Source: Rhodanobacter denitrificans (GTDB lineage Bacteria > Pseudomonadota > Gammaproteobacteria > Xanthomonadales > Rhodanobacteraceae). Taken from it: a stretch of DNA of 64,000 bases. The notes beneath the pieces are model-generated. The model saw only the letters and a list, made by a program, of their open reading frames with translations. It did not search any database and was not told the DNA's origin. The stretch spans positions 868,001-932,000 of the forward strand of contig NC_020541.1 in the NCBI RefSeq assembly GCF_000230695.2, read 5' to 3'. The position numbers and the translations under genes were made by a program. Positions 46,018 through 55,325 of the stretch are shown here, piece after piece; position 1 is the stretch's first letter; every line of letters begins with the position of its first letter.

Positions 46018-47226
46018 ATGCAACTACGCCATGTTCTTGCAGCACTGCCCCGGCACAAGCTGGTTTGCCTTCTCGTCGTGGTCGAGATCGCGGTGGCTTT
46101 CGCGATCCTTTGCAACGCGGTCTTCATCATCCGTGAGCGCGTGGGGCAGATGCAGATCGATACCGGCATCGCCGAGAGCCGGTTGATCTATATCCACAAC
46201 GATGGCGTCGGCGAGGAAAGCAATGCACTGCTGGTCGAGCGCAACCTGCTGGCGTTGCGTAGCCTGGCCGGGGTGGAGTCGGCGGTGGCGATGTTTCCAT
46301 TGCCGCTGGAAAACATGTCGATCAATTTCCGTCCGTGGCTGACCTCCGACATGAAGCTGCGCGGCCCGGCCGTCGGCATGTTCGTCGGCACGCCCGGTTA
46401 CCTGGACACGCTGGGACTGAAGATCGTGCAGGGACGGGATTTCAACGACGCGGAATACGACGGCATGGACCGGACCTTGAAGACGTTGTCGCCAGCCGTG
46501 ATCGTCACCCGGGATATCGCCGACAAACTGTGGCCCGGGCAGAATCCGATAGGAAAGAAATTCTGGCGCAGTCCGAGCCGTGGCTACACCGTGGTCGGGG
46601 TGGTCGAGCGGCTGGTGCGTGGCTATCTGCGCAAGGACTTCGTGCCGGAGTATTCGGCGATGTTCCCGGTCAAGCCGGTCTCTTTCGTGTCCGCGCTCTA
46701 TGTGATGCGGGTAGCGCCTTCCGATCGCGACCGGCTGGTGCGTGAATCCTCGGACCTGCTGCTGAAGCTCAATCCGGACATGCTGATCGATGCCCAAGGC
46801 AGCTACGCCGATATGCGCGCGGATTATTTTCGCCAGGACGGGTCGCTGGTCTGGCTGCTGGCCCTGGTCTGCCTGGCGATGCTGCTGGTGACTGCGCTTG
46901 GCATCGCCGGGCTGGCGAACTTCTGGGTACAGCAGCGCCGCCGCAACATCGGTATCCGCCGCGCCATTGGCGCCACCCGTGGCGACATCCTGCGCTATTT
47001 CCAACTGGAGAATTTCCTGATCGTCAGCGGCGGCATTGCGCTGGGTATGCTGCTGGCCTACGGCATCAACCTGTTCCTGATGCCGCGTTACGAATTGCCG
47101 CGGCTGCCGCCGCACTACCTGCCGGTGGGCGCGCTGGCGCTGTGGGCGCTCGGCCAGCTCGCCGTGCTCGGCCCCGCGCTGCGCGCGGCGGCGGTGCCGC
47201 CGGTGGTGGCGACGCGCTCGGTGTGA
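46018..47226 (+). CDS. Permease 5B (MacB_PCD/FtsX)
   Basis: A 402-residue B-type permease, the most divergent of the set at its N-terminus (LRHVLAALPRHKLVCLLVVV). Its first helix continues EIAVAFAILCNAVFIIRERV. The periplasmic domain includes DKLWPGQNPIGKKFWRSPS, and the coupling loop is RRRNIGIRRAIGATRGDIL. It has the ENFLIVSGGIALGM helix and the invariant tail. The N-terminal divergence beside a nearly identical 3' end suggests gene conversion of the 3' part. Confidence 0.9.
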   Translation: MQLRHVLAALPRHKLVCLLVVVEIAVAFAILCNAVFIIRERVGQMQIDTGIAESRLIYIHNDGVGEESNALLVERNLLALRSLAGVESAVAMFPLPLENMSINFRPWLTSDMKLRGPAVGMFVGTPGYLDTLGLKIVQGRDFNDAEYDGMDRTLKTLSPAVIVTRDIADKLWPGQNPIGKKFWRSPSRGYTVVGVVERLVRGYLRKDFVPEYSAMFPVKPVSFVSALYVMRVAPSDRDRLVRESSDLLLKLNPDMLIDAQGSYADMRADYFRQDGSLVWLLALVCLAMLLVTALGIAGLANFWVQQRRRNIGIRRAIGATRGDILRYFQLENFLIVSGGIALGMLLAYGINLFLMPRYELPRLPPHYLPVGALALWALGQLAVLGPALRAAAVPPVVATRSV

Positions 47227-47244
47227 TGAACGAGAACATGTTGG

Positions 47245-47309
47245 AGGGCGCCGTGTGCGCGATGCTCTTTGCGGCCGCGGGGGAAGCATCGCGCACAGGG
47301 TGCGCTCCT
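47245..47309. repeat. REP-like palindrome between permease pairs 5 and 6
   Basis: GTGTGCGCGATGCT on the left and AGCATCGCGCACAGGGTGCGCTCCT on the right form an imperfect palindrome around a GC-rich loop. The right-hand 24 bases (47286-47309) recur with one mismatch at 58090-58113, so this is a dispersed family. Confidence 0.8.
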
Positions 47310-47352
47310 ATAGGGCGGCGTGTGGTTTCAATGGTTGATGGGGGCGCACGGA

Positions 47353-48657
47353 ATGTTTGGCTATTACTTCGATCTGGCGCAGCGCAGTCTCAGGCGCAAC
47401 CCGGTGCTCACCGCGCTGATGGTGCTGGCGATCGGCTTGGGCATCGGCGCCAGCATGACGATGCTTACGGTGCTGCATGTGATGTCCGACAACCCGTTGC
47501 CGGAGCGCAGCGCGCAACTGTTCTATCCGCAGCTCGATCCGCGAGGCATGGAAGACTATCGCGTAGGCGAGGATCCGCCCACGCAGATGGCCTGGATCGA
47601 CGCGATGAATTTGCTGAAGGCGCGCAAAGGTACCCATCAAGCCGCCATGTCGGGTGGCCAGGTGACGGTGCGCCCTGCGCAGGGCGGCAACCGCGCCTTC
47701 TACGTCGATGCGCGTTTCACCTCGGCGGATTTCTTCGCCATGTTTGACGTGCCGTTTGCACGTGGCGGTGGCTGGTCGCCATCAGACGATGACAAGCAGG
47801 CGCGAGTGATCGTGATCGCCAAAACGCTGGCCGACAAGTTGTACGGCGAAGGGCCGGTCGTCGGAAATATACTGCGTCTGGGTCAAAACGACTTTCGTAT
47901 TGTCGGGGTGATCAAACCGTGGAGTCCGGTACCGCATTTCTACGACCTGACCTCGGGCGGTTACCAGGACGGCGAGCAGGTGTTCATGCCGCTGTCCACC
48001 GCGTTGGCACTGCATCAGGGGATCGGCGGCAGCCTGGAATGCTGGGGATATATGTCGTTCGACAACCTGGACCGCAAGACGGCCCCGTGCTCCTGGGTGC
48101 AGTTCTGGGTCCAACTGGATACGCCCGTGCAGCAACAGGCCTATCGCGAATTTCTGGTGAGTTACTCGCAACAGCAAAAGATGCTGGGACGTTTCATGCG
48201 GCCGCCCAACACGCGCCTGCACGACCTCATGGGCTGGTTGGACTACAACAAGGTGGTGCCGGGGAGCGTGCAACTGCAGACGCTGCTGGCGCTGGGGTTC
48301 CTGTTGGTGTGCCTGATCAATACGGTGGCACTGCTGCTGGTGAAATTTCTGCGACGCGGCGGTGAGATGGGCGTGCGCCGCGCGATGGGCGCATCGATGC
48401 GTTCGATCTTTGCGCAACTGCTGGCCGAGGCGGCGTTGGTGGGACTATGTGGCGGGGTGGTCGGCGTGCTGCTGACGCTGTTCGGCTTGTGGGTGGTGCG
48501 ACAGCAGCCGGCGCAGTATGCGGGTCTGGCGCATCTGGACGCACCGATGTTGTATGCGACCTTCCTGTTGGCGCTGTGCGGCACCGTACTTGCCGCCATG
48601 TTCCCGGCGTGGCGCGCCTGCCGGCTGCCGCCGGCGCGCGCGTTGAAGATCCAGTGA
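47353..48657 (+). CDS. Permease 6A (MacB_PCD/FtsX)
   Basis: A 434-residue A-type permease with FGYYFDLAQRSLRRNPVL at the start and the first helix ALMVLAIGLGIGASMTMLTV. The periplasmic domain carries QLDPRGMEDYRVGED, and the Cys pair is in LECWGYMSF and APCSWVQFW. Coupling loop: RRGGEMGVRRAMGASMRSI, slightly changed from the others. The C-terminus is CRLPPARALKIQ. It lies 11 bases from 6B. Confidence 0.9.
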   Translation: MFGYYFDLAQRSLRRNPVLTALMVLAIGLGIGASMTMLTVLHVMSDNPLPERSAQLFYPQLDPRGMEDYRVGEDPPTQMAWIDAMNLLKARKGTHQAAMSGGQVTVRPAQGGNRAFYVDARFTSADFFAMFDVPFARGGGWSPSDDDKQARVIVIAKTLADKLYGEGPVVGNILRLGQNDFRIVGVIKPWSPVPHFYDLTSGGYQDGEQVFMPLSTALALHQGIGGSLECWGYMSFDNLDRKTAPCSWVQFWVQLDTPVQQQAYREFLVSYSQQQKMLGRFMRPPNTRLHDLMGWLDYNKVVPGSVQLQTLLALGFLLVCLINTVALLLVKFLRRGGEMGVRRAMGASMRSIFAQLLAEAALVGLCGGVVGVLLTLFGLWVVRQQPAQYAGLAHLDAPMLYATFLLALCGTVLAAMFPAWRACRLPPARALKIQ

Positions 48658-48668
48658 GGGCGACGATC

Positions 48669-49892
48669 ATGCATCCCATCCTTTCCGCACTGAAGCATCA
48701 CAAGACCACCGTGGCCCTGGTGGTGATGGAGATCGCGTTGACCTGCGCCATCGTCAGCAACGCGTTGTTCCTGATCGGCGATCGTCTTTCGAATATGCAG
48801 CTGAGCACCGGAGTTGCCGACAACGAACTGGTTTGGGTCCGCAGCGACAGTCTGCGCGAGGGCGGCACCCCGGACGCTGCGATGAGCCTGGAGCAGGCTG
48901 ATCTGGCCGCCTTGCGCGGCATGCCGGGCGTCATGGCAGCAGTCAGGGCCAATTCGCTACCGCTGCTGAATGCCTCCATGTGGCGCAGCGGTATCTCCGT
49001 TCAGCCCGGCTTGCCCAAGGCCACGTTCAACAGCATCGCGATGTACCTCGGTACGCCGGGGATCGTCGGCGGGCTGGGCATCAGACTTGAGCAGGGGCGC
49101 GACTTCCTGCCGCAGGAATATGCCGATTACAGCCCCTCCGCGAATCAGGCGCCGCCTTCGGCGGTGATCATCACGCGTGCCCTGGCCGAGCGCATGTGGC
49201 CGGGTCAGAGTGCATTGGGCCGACCGATCTTCATGGGCGAAAAAGGCAAGTACGTTACCCGCGTCGTTGGCGTGACGACGCGCCTGCTCAACCCGACGCT
49301 GTCCGGTCGCGCCAACAGCGAAGACAACCTGCTGCTGCCGGTACGCTCAGTCCCGGGTGGCATGTATGTGCTACGCACGGAACCGGGCGCACGCGATGCC
49401 ATCCTGCGCGACCTCCCGGCCGTGCTCGACCGCGTGGACAACGATCGCATCATCACCGGCAGCGACAGCTACGCACGAACCGTGTCAGATTACTTCCACG
49501 ACGACCGCGCGCTGATCTGGCTGCTGCTGGTGGTGATCGGCTGCCTGCTGGCGCTGACTGCGCTGGGCGTGGTCGGGCTATCCAGCTTCTGGGTGCAGCA
49601 ACGCACCCATCAGATCGGCATCCGCCGCGCGGTCGGCGCCACCCGGCGTGACATCCTGCGCTACTTCCAGACCGAGAATTTCCTGATCGTCAGTGGGGGC
49701 ATCGCGCTGGGCCTGCTGCTGGCTGTCGCGATGAATTTGTTGTTGATGAAGCAGTATGAATTGCCGCGCCTGCCGCTGGCCTACTTGCCGGTCGCCGCGT
49801 TGGTGCTGTGGGGGTTGGGCCAGCTTGCCGTGCTCGGCCCGGCGCTGCGTGCGGCCGCGGTGCCGCCGGTGGTGGCGACACGCTCGGTGTGA
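48669..49892 (+). CDS. Permease 6B (MacB_PCD/FtsX)
   Basis: A 407-residue B-type permease, last of the array. The first helix is VALVVMEIALTCAIVSNALF, where the cysteine of AIVCNA in other members is Ser. The periplasmic domain has AERMWPGQSALGRPIF. Coupling loop: RTHQIGIRRAVGATRRDILRYF, followed by the common QTENFLIVSGG helix and tail. The next gene (DUF885) starts 142 bases on, with no clear terminator between them, so read-through is possible. Confidence 0.9.
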   Translation: MHPILSALKHHKTTVALVVMEIALTCAIVSNALFLIGDRLSNMQLSTGVADNELVWVRSDSLREGGTPDAAMSLEQADLAALRGMPGVMAAVRANSLPLLNASMWRSGISVQPGLPKATFNSIAMYLGTPGIVGGLGIRLEQGRDFLPQEYADYSPSANQAPPSAVIITRALAERMWPGQSALGRPIFMGEKGKYVTRVVGVTTRLLNPTLSGRANSEDNLLLPVRSVPGGMYVLRTEPGARDAILRDLPAVLDRVDNDRIITGSDSYARTVSDYFHDDRALIWLLLVVIGCLLALTALGVVGLSSFWVQQRTHQIGIRRAVGATRRDILRYFQTENFLIVSGGIALGLLLAVAMNLLLMKQYELPRLPLAYLPVAALVLWGLGQLAVLGPALRAAAVPPVVATRSV

Positions 49893-50034
49893 CGATGCGG
49901 AGCCACCGCATCCGACCGCCGGCCGGTCCGCTGCGGCAACGGCAAATCCGCTTCCGAGCTGTGCTATCCGGCACGGGAGAACAAGCCTTGTACGGATCAC
50001 AATGGCGGCTCACGACCTTGGGAGGATGCGTCCG

Positions 50035-51858
50035 ATGAAAATCTTGCCGTTGCTGATCTGTGCGAGTCTGTTGGGTTCGGTGACCCTCGTTCCGTCCGTG
50101 CAGGCCGCGCCGGCGGCGCAGGTTGCGCAGGCGAGCGTGGCGACCCGGGTGAAGGCGCTCAACGCGCTGCTGGCTGAGCAGTGGCAGCACACGCTGCAGA
50201 ACAGCCCGGAGTTCGCCACGATCCTCGGCGACCTGCGTTACAACGACCGCTGGAGCGACCTCTCGCTGGCGCATGCGGCGGCCGAGAACAAGGTGACCGC
50301 GAATTTCCTGAAGCGCTTCGAAGCGATCGACACGAGCGGGTTCTCCGATACCGACCGGCTCAACCAGCAGTTGATGGTGCGCCAACTGAAGGACAGGCTG
50401 AAAGCCTACGACCTGAAGCTGCACGAGATGCCGCTGGAGCAGATGAGCGGTATCCACTTGGAGCTGGCCGGTTTCGTCAGCTCGATCCCGTTCAACAACA
50501 CGAAGGAATACGAGGATTATCTGGCGCGTCTGAAGGCGGTGCCGAAAGGCTTCGACCAGGTGATCGGTGTGGCGCGGCAGGGCATGGCCGACAAGATGAT
50601 GCCGCCGAAATATCTGCTCGAGAAAGTCGTCACGCAGATCGCCAGCATCGAGAAGCCGGCCGGCATGGACAGCGTGTTCGCCGAACCGCTAAAGCATTTC
50701 CCGGCGTCGGTGCCGGCGGCCGACCAGAAGCGCCTGCGTGACGCGATCCTTGCGGCGATCGACCAGGACGTGCGCCCGGCCTATCGCAAGCTGGGCGAAT
50801 TCGTGGCCAGGGATTACGCCCCGCACGGGCGCAGCCAGCCGGGCATCTGGGACCTGCCGAACGGCGATGCGATCTATCGCTACGACGTGGAGCAGATGAC
50901 CACCACCAAGGAGTCGCCGCAGCAGATCCACGAGCTCGGCCTGGCCGAGGTCAAGCGTATCGAGGGCGAGATGACGAAGATCGCCAAGTCGCAGGGCTTC
51001 GCCGACCTGGCCAGCTTCCGCGCCTCGCTGAAGACCAACCCGAAGACGCACGCGACCTCGCGTGAGGACATCCTCGAGCGCTACCGCGGCTATCTGGCGC
51101 AGATGCAGCCAGAGCTGCCCAAGCTGTTCGGCCTGCTGCCGAAGACGGAAGTGGTGGTGGTGCCGGTGGAGGCGTTCCGCGAGAAGGAAGCGCCGACGGC
51201 CGAATACCACCAGGGCACGCCGGACGGCTCGCGGCCGGGGCAGATCTTCGTCAACACCGGCGATTTCGCGAATCGCAGCGTGCTGTCGATCGAGTCGACC
51301 GCCTATCACGAAGGCGTGCCGGGGCATCACCTGCAGATCTCGATTGCGCAGACCCTGCCGGCGCTGCCGCCGTTCCGCCAGCAGGCCGGCTACACCGCCT
51401 ATATCGAGGGCTGGGCGCTGTATTCGGAGCAGTTGGGCAAGGACATCGGCTTCTACAAGGACCCGCTGTCCGACTATGGCCGCCTGTCGGACGAATTGTT
51501 GCGCGCCGACCGCCTGGTGCTCGACACCGGGGTGCATTACAAGCACTGGACGCGCCAGCAGATGGTGGATTTCTTCCACGCGCATTCCAGCGAGGACGAA
51601 CCGGACGTGCAGGCCGAGACCGATCGCTATGTCACCTGGCCGGGCCAGGCACTGGCCTACAAGATGGGCGAGCTGAAGATTCTTGAGCTGCGCACGCGCG
51701 CGAAGCGGGAGCTGGGCAGTCGGTTTGACATTCGCGCGTTCCATGACGAAATCCTCGGCGGTGGCGCGCTACCGCTGGATGTGTTGGAAGCACGCACCGA
51801 CGCATGGATCGCTGCGGTGAAGGCGGGCAAGGCGCCCGCGCACCCGGTGGTCCGGTAA
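50035..51858 (+). CDS. Secreted DUF885 protein, probable metallopeptidase
   Basis: A 607-residue protein of the DUF885 family. The signal peptide runs to about SVQAAP (residue 23). The C-terminal half contains STAYHEGVPGHHLQ, an HExxxHH-like cluster resembling zinc-peptidase sites, followed by YIEGWALYSEQLG and QALAYKMGELKI, all hallmarks of this family. Members are thought to be secreted peptidases, but few have been tested. It lies between the permease array and the two-component genes on the same strand, so it may be co-regulated, for example acting on the exported compound. ATG 50035 gives the signal peptide; the longer upstream frame is the tail of 6B in another frame. Confidence 0.87.
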   Translation: MKILPLLICASLLGSVTLVPSVQAAPAAQVAQASVATRVKALNALLAEQWQHTLQNSPEFATILGDLRYNDRWSDLSLAHAAAENKVTANFLKRFEAIDTSGFSDTDRLNQQLMVRQLKDRLKAYDLKLHEMPLEQMSGIHLELAGFVSSIPFNNTKEYEDYLARLKAVPKGFDQVIGVARQGMADKMMPPKYLLEKVVTQIASIEKPAGMDSVFAEPLKHFPASVPAADQKRLRDAILAAIDQDVRPAYRKLGEFVARDYAPHGRSQPGIWDLPNGDAIYRYDVEQMTTTKESPQQIHELGLAEVKRIEGEMTKIAKSQGFADLASFRASLKTNPKTHATSREDILERYRGYLAQMQPELPKLFGLLPKTEVVVVPVEAFREKEAPTAEYHQGTPDGSRPGQIFVNTGDFANRSVLSIESTAYHEGVPGHHLQISIAQTLPALPPFRQQAGYTAYIEGWALYSEQLGKDIGFYKDPLSDYGRLSDELLRADRLVLDTGVHYKHWTRQQMVDFFHAHSSEDEPDVQAETDRYVTWPGQALAYKMGELKILELRTRAKRELGSRFDIRAFHDEILGGGALPLDVLEARTDAWIAAVKAGKAPAHPVVR

Positions 51859-51928
51859 ATCGCCGGCCGGTCGAATCGGCAATCACGCGCGGACAACCCA
51901 CCCGGCGCGGTGGCCTCCGCCTTTTGCA

Positions 51929-52001
51929 AGGACGATTCCGGTCGCGATATTCCTGGCCCTGCCGATGCGGCAGAGGGGGCGTCGCGGCCGAAGCCGCTTC
52001 C
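51929..52001. repeat. REP-like palindrome upstream of the response regulator
   Basis: GGACGATTCCGGTCGCGAT on the left pairs imperfectly with GTCGCGGCCGAAGCCGCTTCC on the right. It is a relative of the element at 42005-42076. The rest of the 255-base gap shows no clear promoter or terminator. Confidence 0.65.
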
Positions 52002-52113
52002 ACGGGAATCGGCGGTCATGCGGGGGCCTGGCGCCTCCGTGTTTGAATAGTCCGCAAGTCATGGCAACCTTTGGACCCGGAGCGGCATCCATGACCGCAT
52101 GTGCAGAAGAAAG

Positions 52114-53460
<1,347 letters not shown>

Positions 53461-53539
53461 GCGAACTGTGACGGCGATGCTTGTCCCTGACCCCGAAGGC
53501 GTAGAAAGATGACCGCATGCATCCAGCAGGGGAAGGGCC

Positions 53540-53866
53540 ATGCGATATCGCCGGATCATGCTTGTCACCGCCTGGCTGAGCGCCGGGACGGCCCTGGCGC
53601 AGGCGCCGTCGGACTCCAGCGCGGACTGGTCGCTGCGCCCCGCCGCCGTCGGCGCGGTCGAGTATCGGCTCGGCTCGCCGATGGTGCTGGCGGACGCGGG
53701 CAGCAGCCCGTTCCGGTTCAGCGATGGCCGCGAGGGCGACGTGCTGAACAAGCCGCCGCCGCGTCCGATGGACCGGGCCGCGGTGCTCGGCACCGAGCGC
53801 GCGTGGGTCGGCGGGCGGCCGCCGCTCGACTGCGCGATGACCCCGCTGGACGCCAGGTGCCATTGA
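53540..53866 (+). CDS. Small secreted protein between regulator and kinase
   Basis: A 108-residue hypothetical protein with a signal peptide ending TALAQAP near residue 21. The mature part is proline- and arginine-rich with two late cysteines (DCAMTPLDARCH), possibly a disulfide. I recognise no family. ATG 53540 follows GGGGAAGGGCC, a good ribosome site. Its position between the response regulator and kinase genes on the same strand suggests a periplasmic accessory to signal sensing, but it could also be unrelated. Confidence 0.62.
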   Translation: MRYRRIMLVTAWLSAGTALAQAPSDSSADWSLRPAAVGAVEYRLGSPMVLADAGSSPFRFSDGREGDVLNKPPPRPMDRAAVLGTERAWVGGRPPLDCAMTPLDARCH

Positions 53867-53897
53867 GTCGGCTTTTTCCCGTCGAGGAGAACAGCCG

Positions 53898-55283
53898 ATG
53901 TGGCGTCGCCTGAATTCGCTGCAGGGGTGCCTGACCCTGCTGCTGGCGGTGGCCGGCCTGGCCGGCGCGCTGGTCTACGCCGGCGTCACCCAGTGGCCGC
54001 TGCCGCAGTTGCTGCTGTGGTTGCGCAAGGACCTGGCGCTGTCGATCCGCGCGCCGATGCAAGTGGGCATCTACGGCGGCCTGCTGGCCAGCGTGGTAGT
54101 GCTGCTGCCGCTGGCGTTCTGGCTGGCCGGCCAGGTGATGGCGCCGGTGAGCCGGCTGCTGCGCGCGCTGGAAGGCGCGGTGGCCAGCTACCGCGACGGC
54201 GATTTCAGCTTCTCGATCGCGATCAACCGACGCGACGAGCTGGGCGAGCTGATCCGCATGCACAATGCGCTGGGGCAGACCCTGCGCGAGCAGCGCCAGC
54301 ACCTGGTGCAGCGCGAGCTGCTGCTGGACACGGTGGTGCAGAACACCCCGGTGGCGCTGGTGCTGACCGACGCGATCGGCAAGGTGGCCTACGCCAACAT
54401 CGCCTCGCGGCACCTGTTCAACGAAGGCCGCAGCCTGGTCGGGCTGGACTTCGCCGAGCTGCTGGCCGAGGCGCCCGAGGCGCTGCGCAAGGCGGTGGAA
54501 AGCGGCGAGGATGCCTTGCTCAGCGTGGAGATGGACGGCAGTGAGGAAACCTTCCACCTGTCGCAGCGCGCGTTCCGGCTGCAGGGCCGGCCGCACCGGC
54601 TGCATCTGTTCCGGCGCATGACGCGCGAGCTGTCGCGGCAGGAGGTGGCGACCTGGAAACGGGTGATCCGGGTGATCAGCCACGAGCTCAACAACTCGCT
54701 GGCGCCGATCACCTCGTTGGCGCACTCCGGCGCGGAACTGGCCCGCCGCGGCCAGCTGGATCGGCTGCCCGGCGTGTTCGCCACCATCGGCGAACGCGCG
54801 CTGCATCTGCACCGCTTCATCGCCGGCTACGCCAGCTTTGCCAAGCTGCCCACGCCGCAACCGGCGGACATCGCGTGGAAGCCGTTCCTGGACGGGCTGG
54901 CGTTGCATTGCCAGTACCGCCTGGCGTCGCCGGCGCCGGAGCGGCCGGGGCATTTCGATGCGGTGCAGATCGAGCAGGTGCTGATCAACCTGATCAAGAA
55001 CGCGCACGAATCGGGTGGGCCGGCCGATGAGGTCACGCTGTCGATCATGGACGTCGGCAACGAGCTGCGCATCGAGGTGGCCGATCGCGGCCCCGGCATG
55101 AGCGAGACGGTGCTGGCGCAGGCGCTGCTGCCGTTCTATTCGACCAAGCGCTCCGGCACCGGCTTGGGCCTGGCGCTGGCGCGCGAGATCACCGAGGCGC
55201 ACGGCGGCCGCGTGCTGCTGGCCAACCGCGAAGGCGGCGGCCTCAGGGTGAGCCTGCGCCTGCCGCAGCCGGCGGCCCGGTAG
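53898..55283 (+). CDS. Sensor histidine kinase, NtrY-like
   Basis: A 461-residue kinase. It has two membrane helices (about 9-30 and 55-80), so the sensor loop is only some 25 residues, then a HAMP-like linker (80-135) and a PAS domain (about 146-245). The H-box is VISHELNNSLAP with His262, the N-box NLIKNAHESG, and the ATP-lid motifs DRGPGMSE and GTGLGLAL. A short periplasmic loop points to sensing within or near the membrane, perhaps through the transporter itself. GAGGAG precedes ATG 53898. It would phosphorylate the regulator encoded at 52114. Confidence 0.93.
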   Translation: MWRRLNSLQGCLTLLLAVAGLAGALVYAGVTQWPLPQLLLWLRKDLALSIRAPMQVGIYGGLLASVVVLLPLAFWLAGQVMAPVSRLLRALEGAVASYRDGDFSFSIAINRRDELGELIRMHNALGQTLREQRQHLVQRELLLDTVVQNTPVALVLTDAIGKVAYANIASRHLFNEGRSLVGLDFAELLAEAPEALRKAVESGEDALLSVEMDGSEETFHLSQRAFRLQGRPHRLHLFRRMTRELSRQEVATWKRVIRVISHELNNSLAPITSLAHSGAELARRGQLDRLPGVFATIGERALHLHRFIAGYASFAKLPTPQPADIAWKPFLDGLALHCQYRLASPAPERPGHFDAVQIEQVLINLIKNAHESGGPADEVTLSIMDVGNELRIEVADRGPGMSETVLAQALLPFYSTKRSGTGLGLALAREITEAHGGRVLLANREGGGLRVSLRLPQPAAR

Positions 55284-55325
55284 CGCTCGAAGCGGCACGG
55301 GCTCGCCTATACTCAAGCCTTCTGC

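Larger units (their letters stand above)
33954..49892 (+). other. Array of six tandem FtsX/MacB permease gene pairs
   Basis: Twelve homologous permease genes on one strand alternate between an A type (about 435 residues, starting MF-YY-LAL-SL-R) and a B type (about 402-418 residues, starting with an ILSALRKHK-like sequence). Pairs 1-2 form one sequence subgroup and pairs 3-6 another, which points to successive tandem duplications. Gaps inside pairs are 8-11 bases, except 93 in pair 2; gaps between pairs are 59-135 bases. One adaptor and one ATPase precede the array, so it is either one export machine with alternative permeases or a set of them sharing parts. The array is probably read from the sigma-54 promoter. 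Confidence 0.9.
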
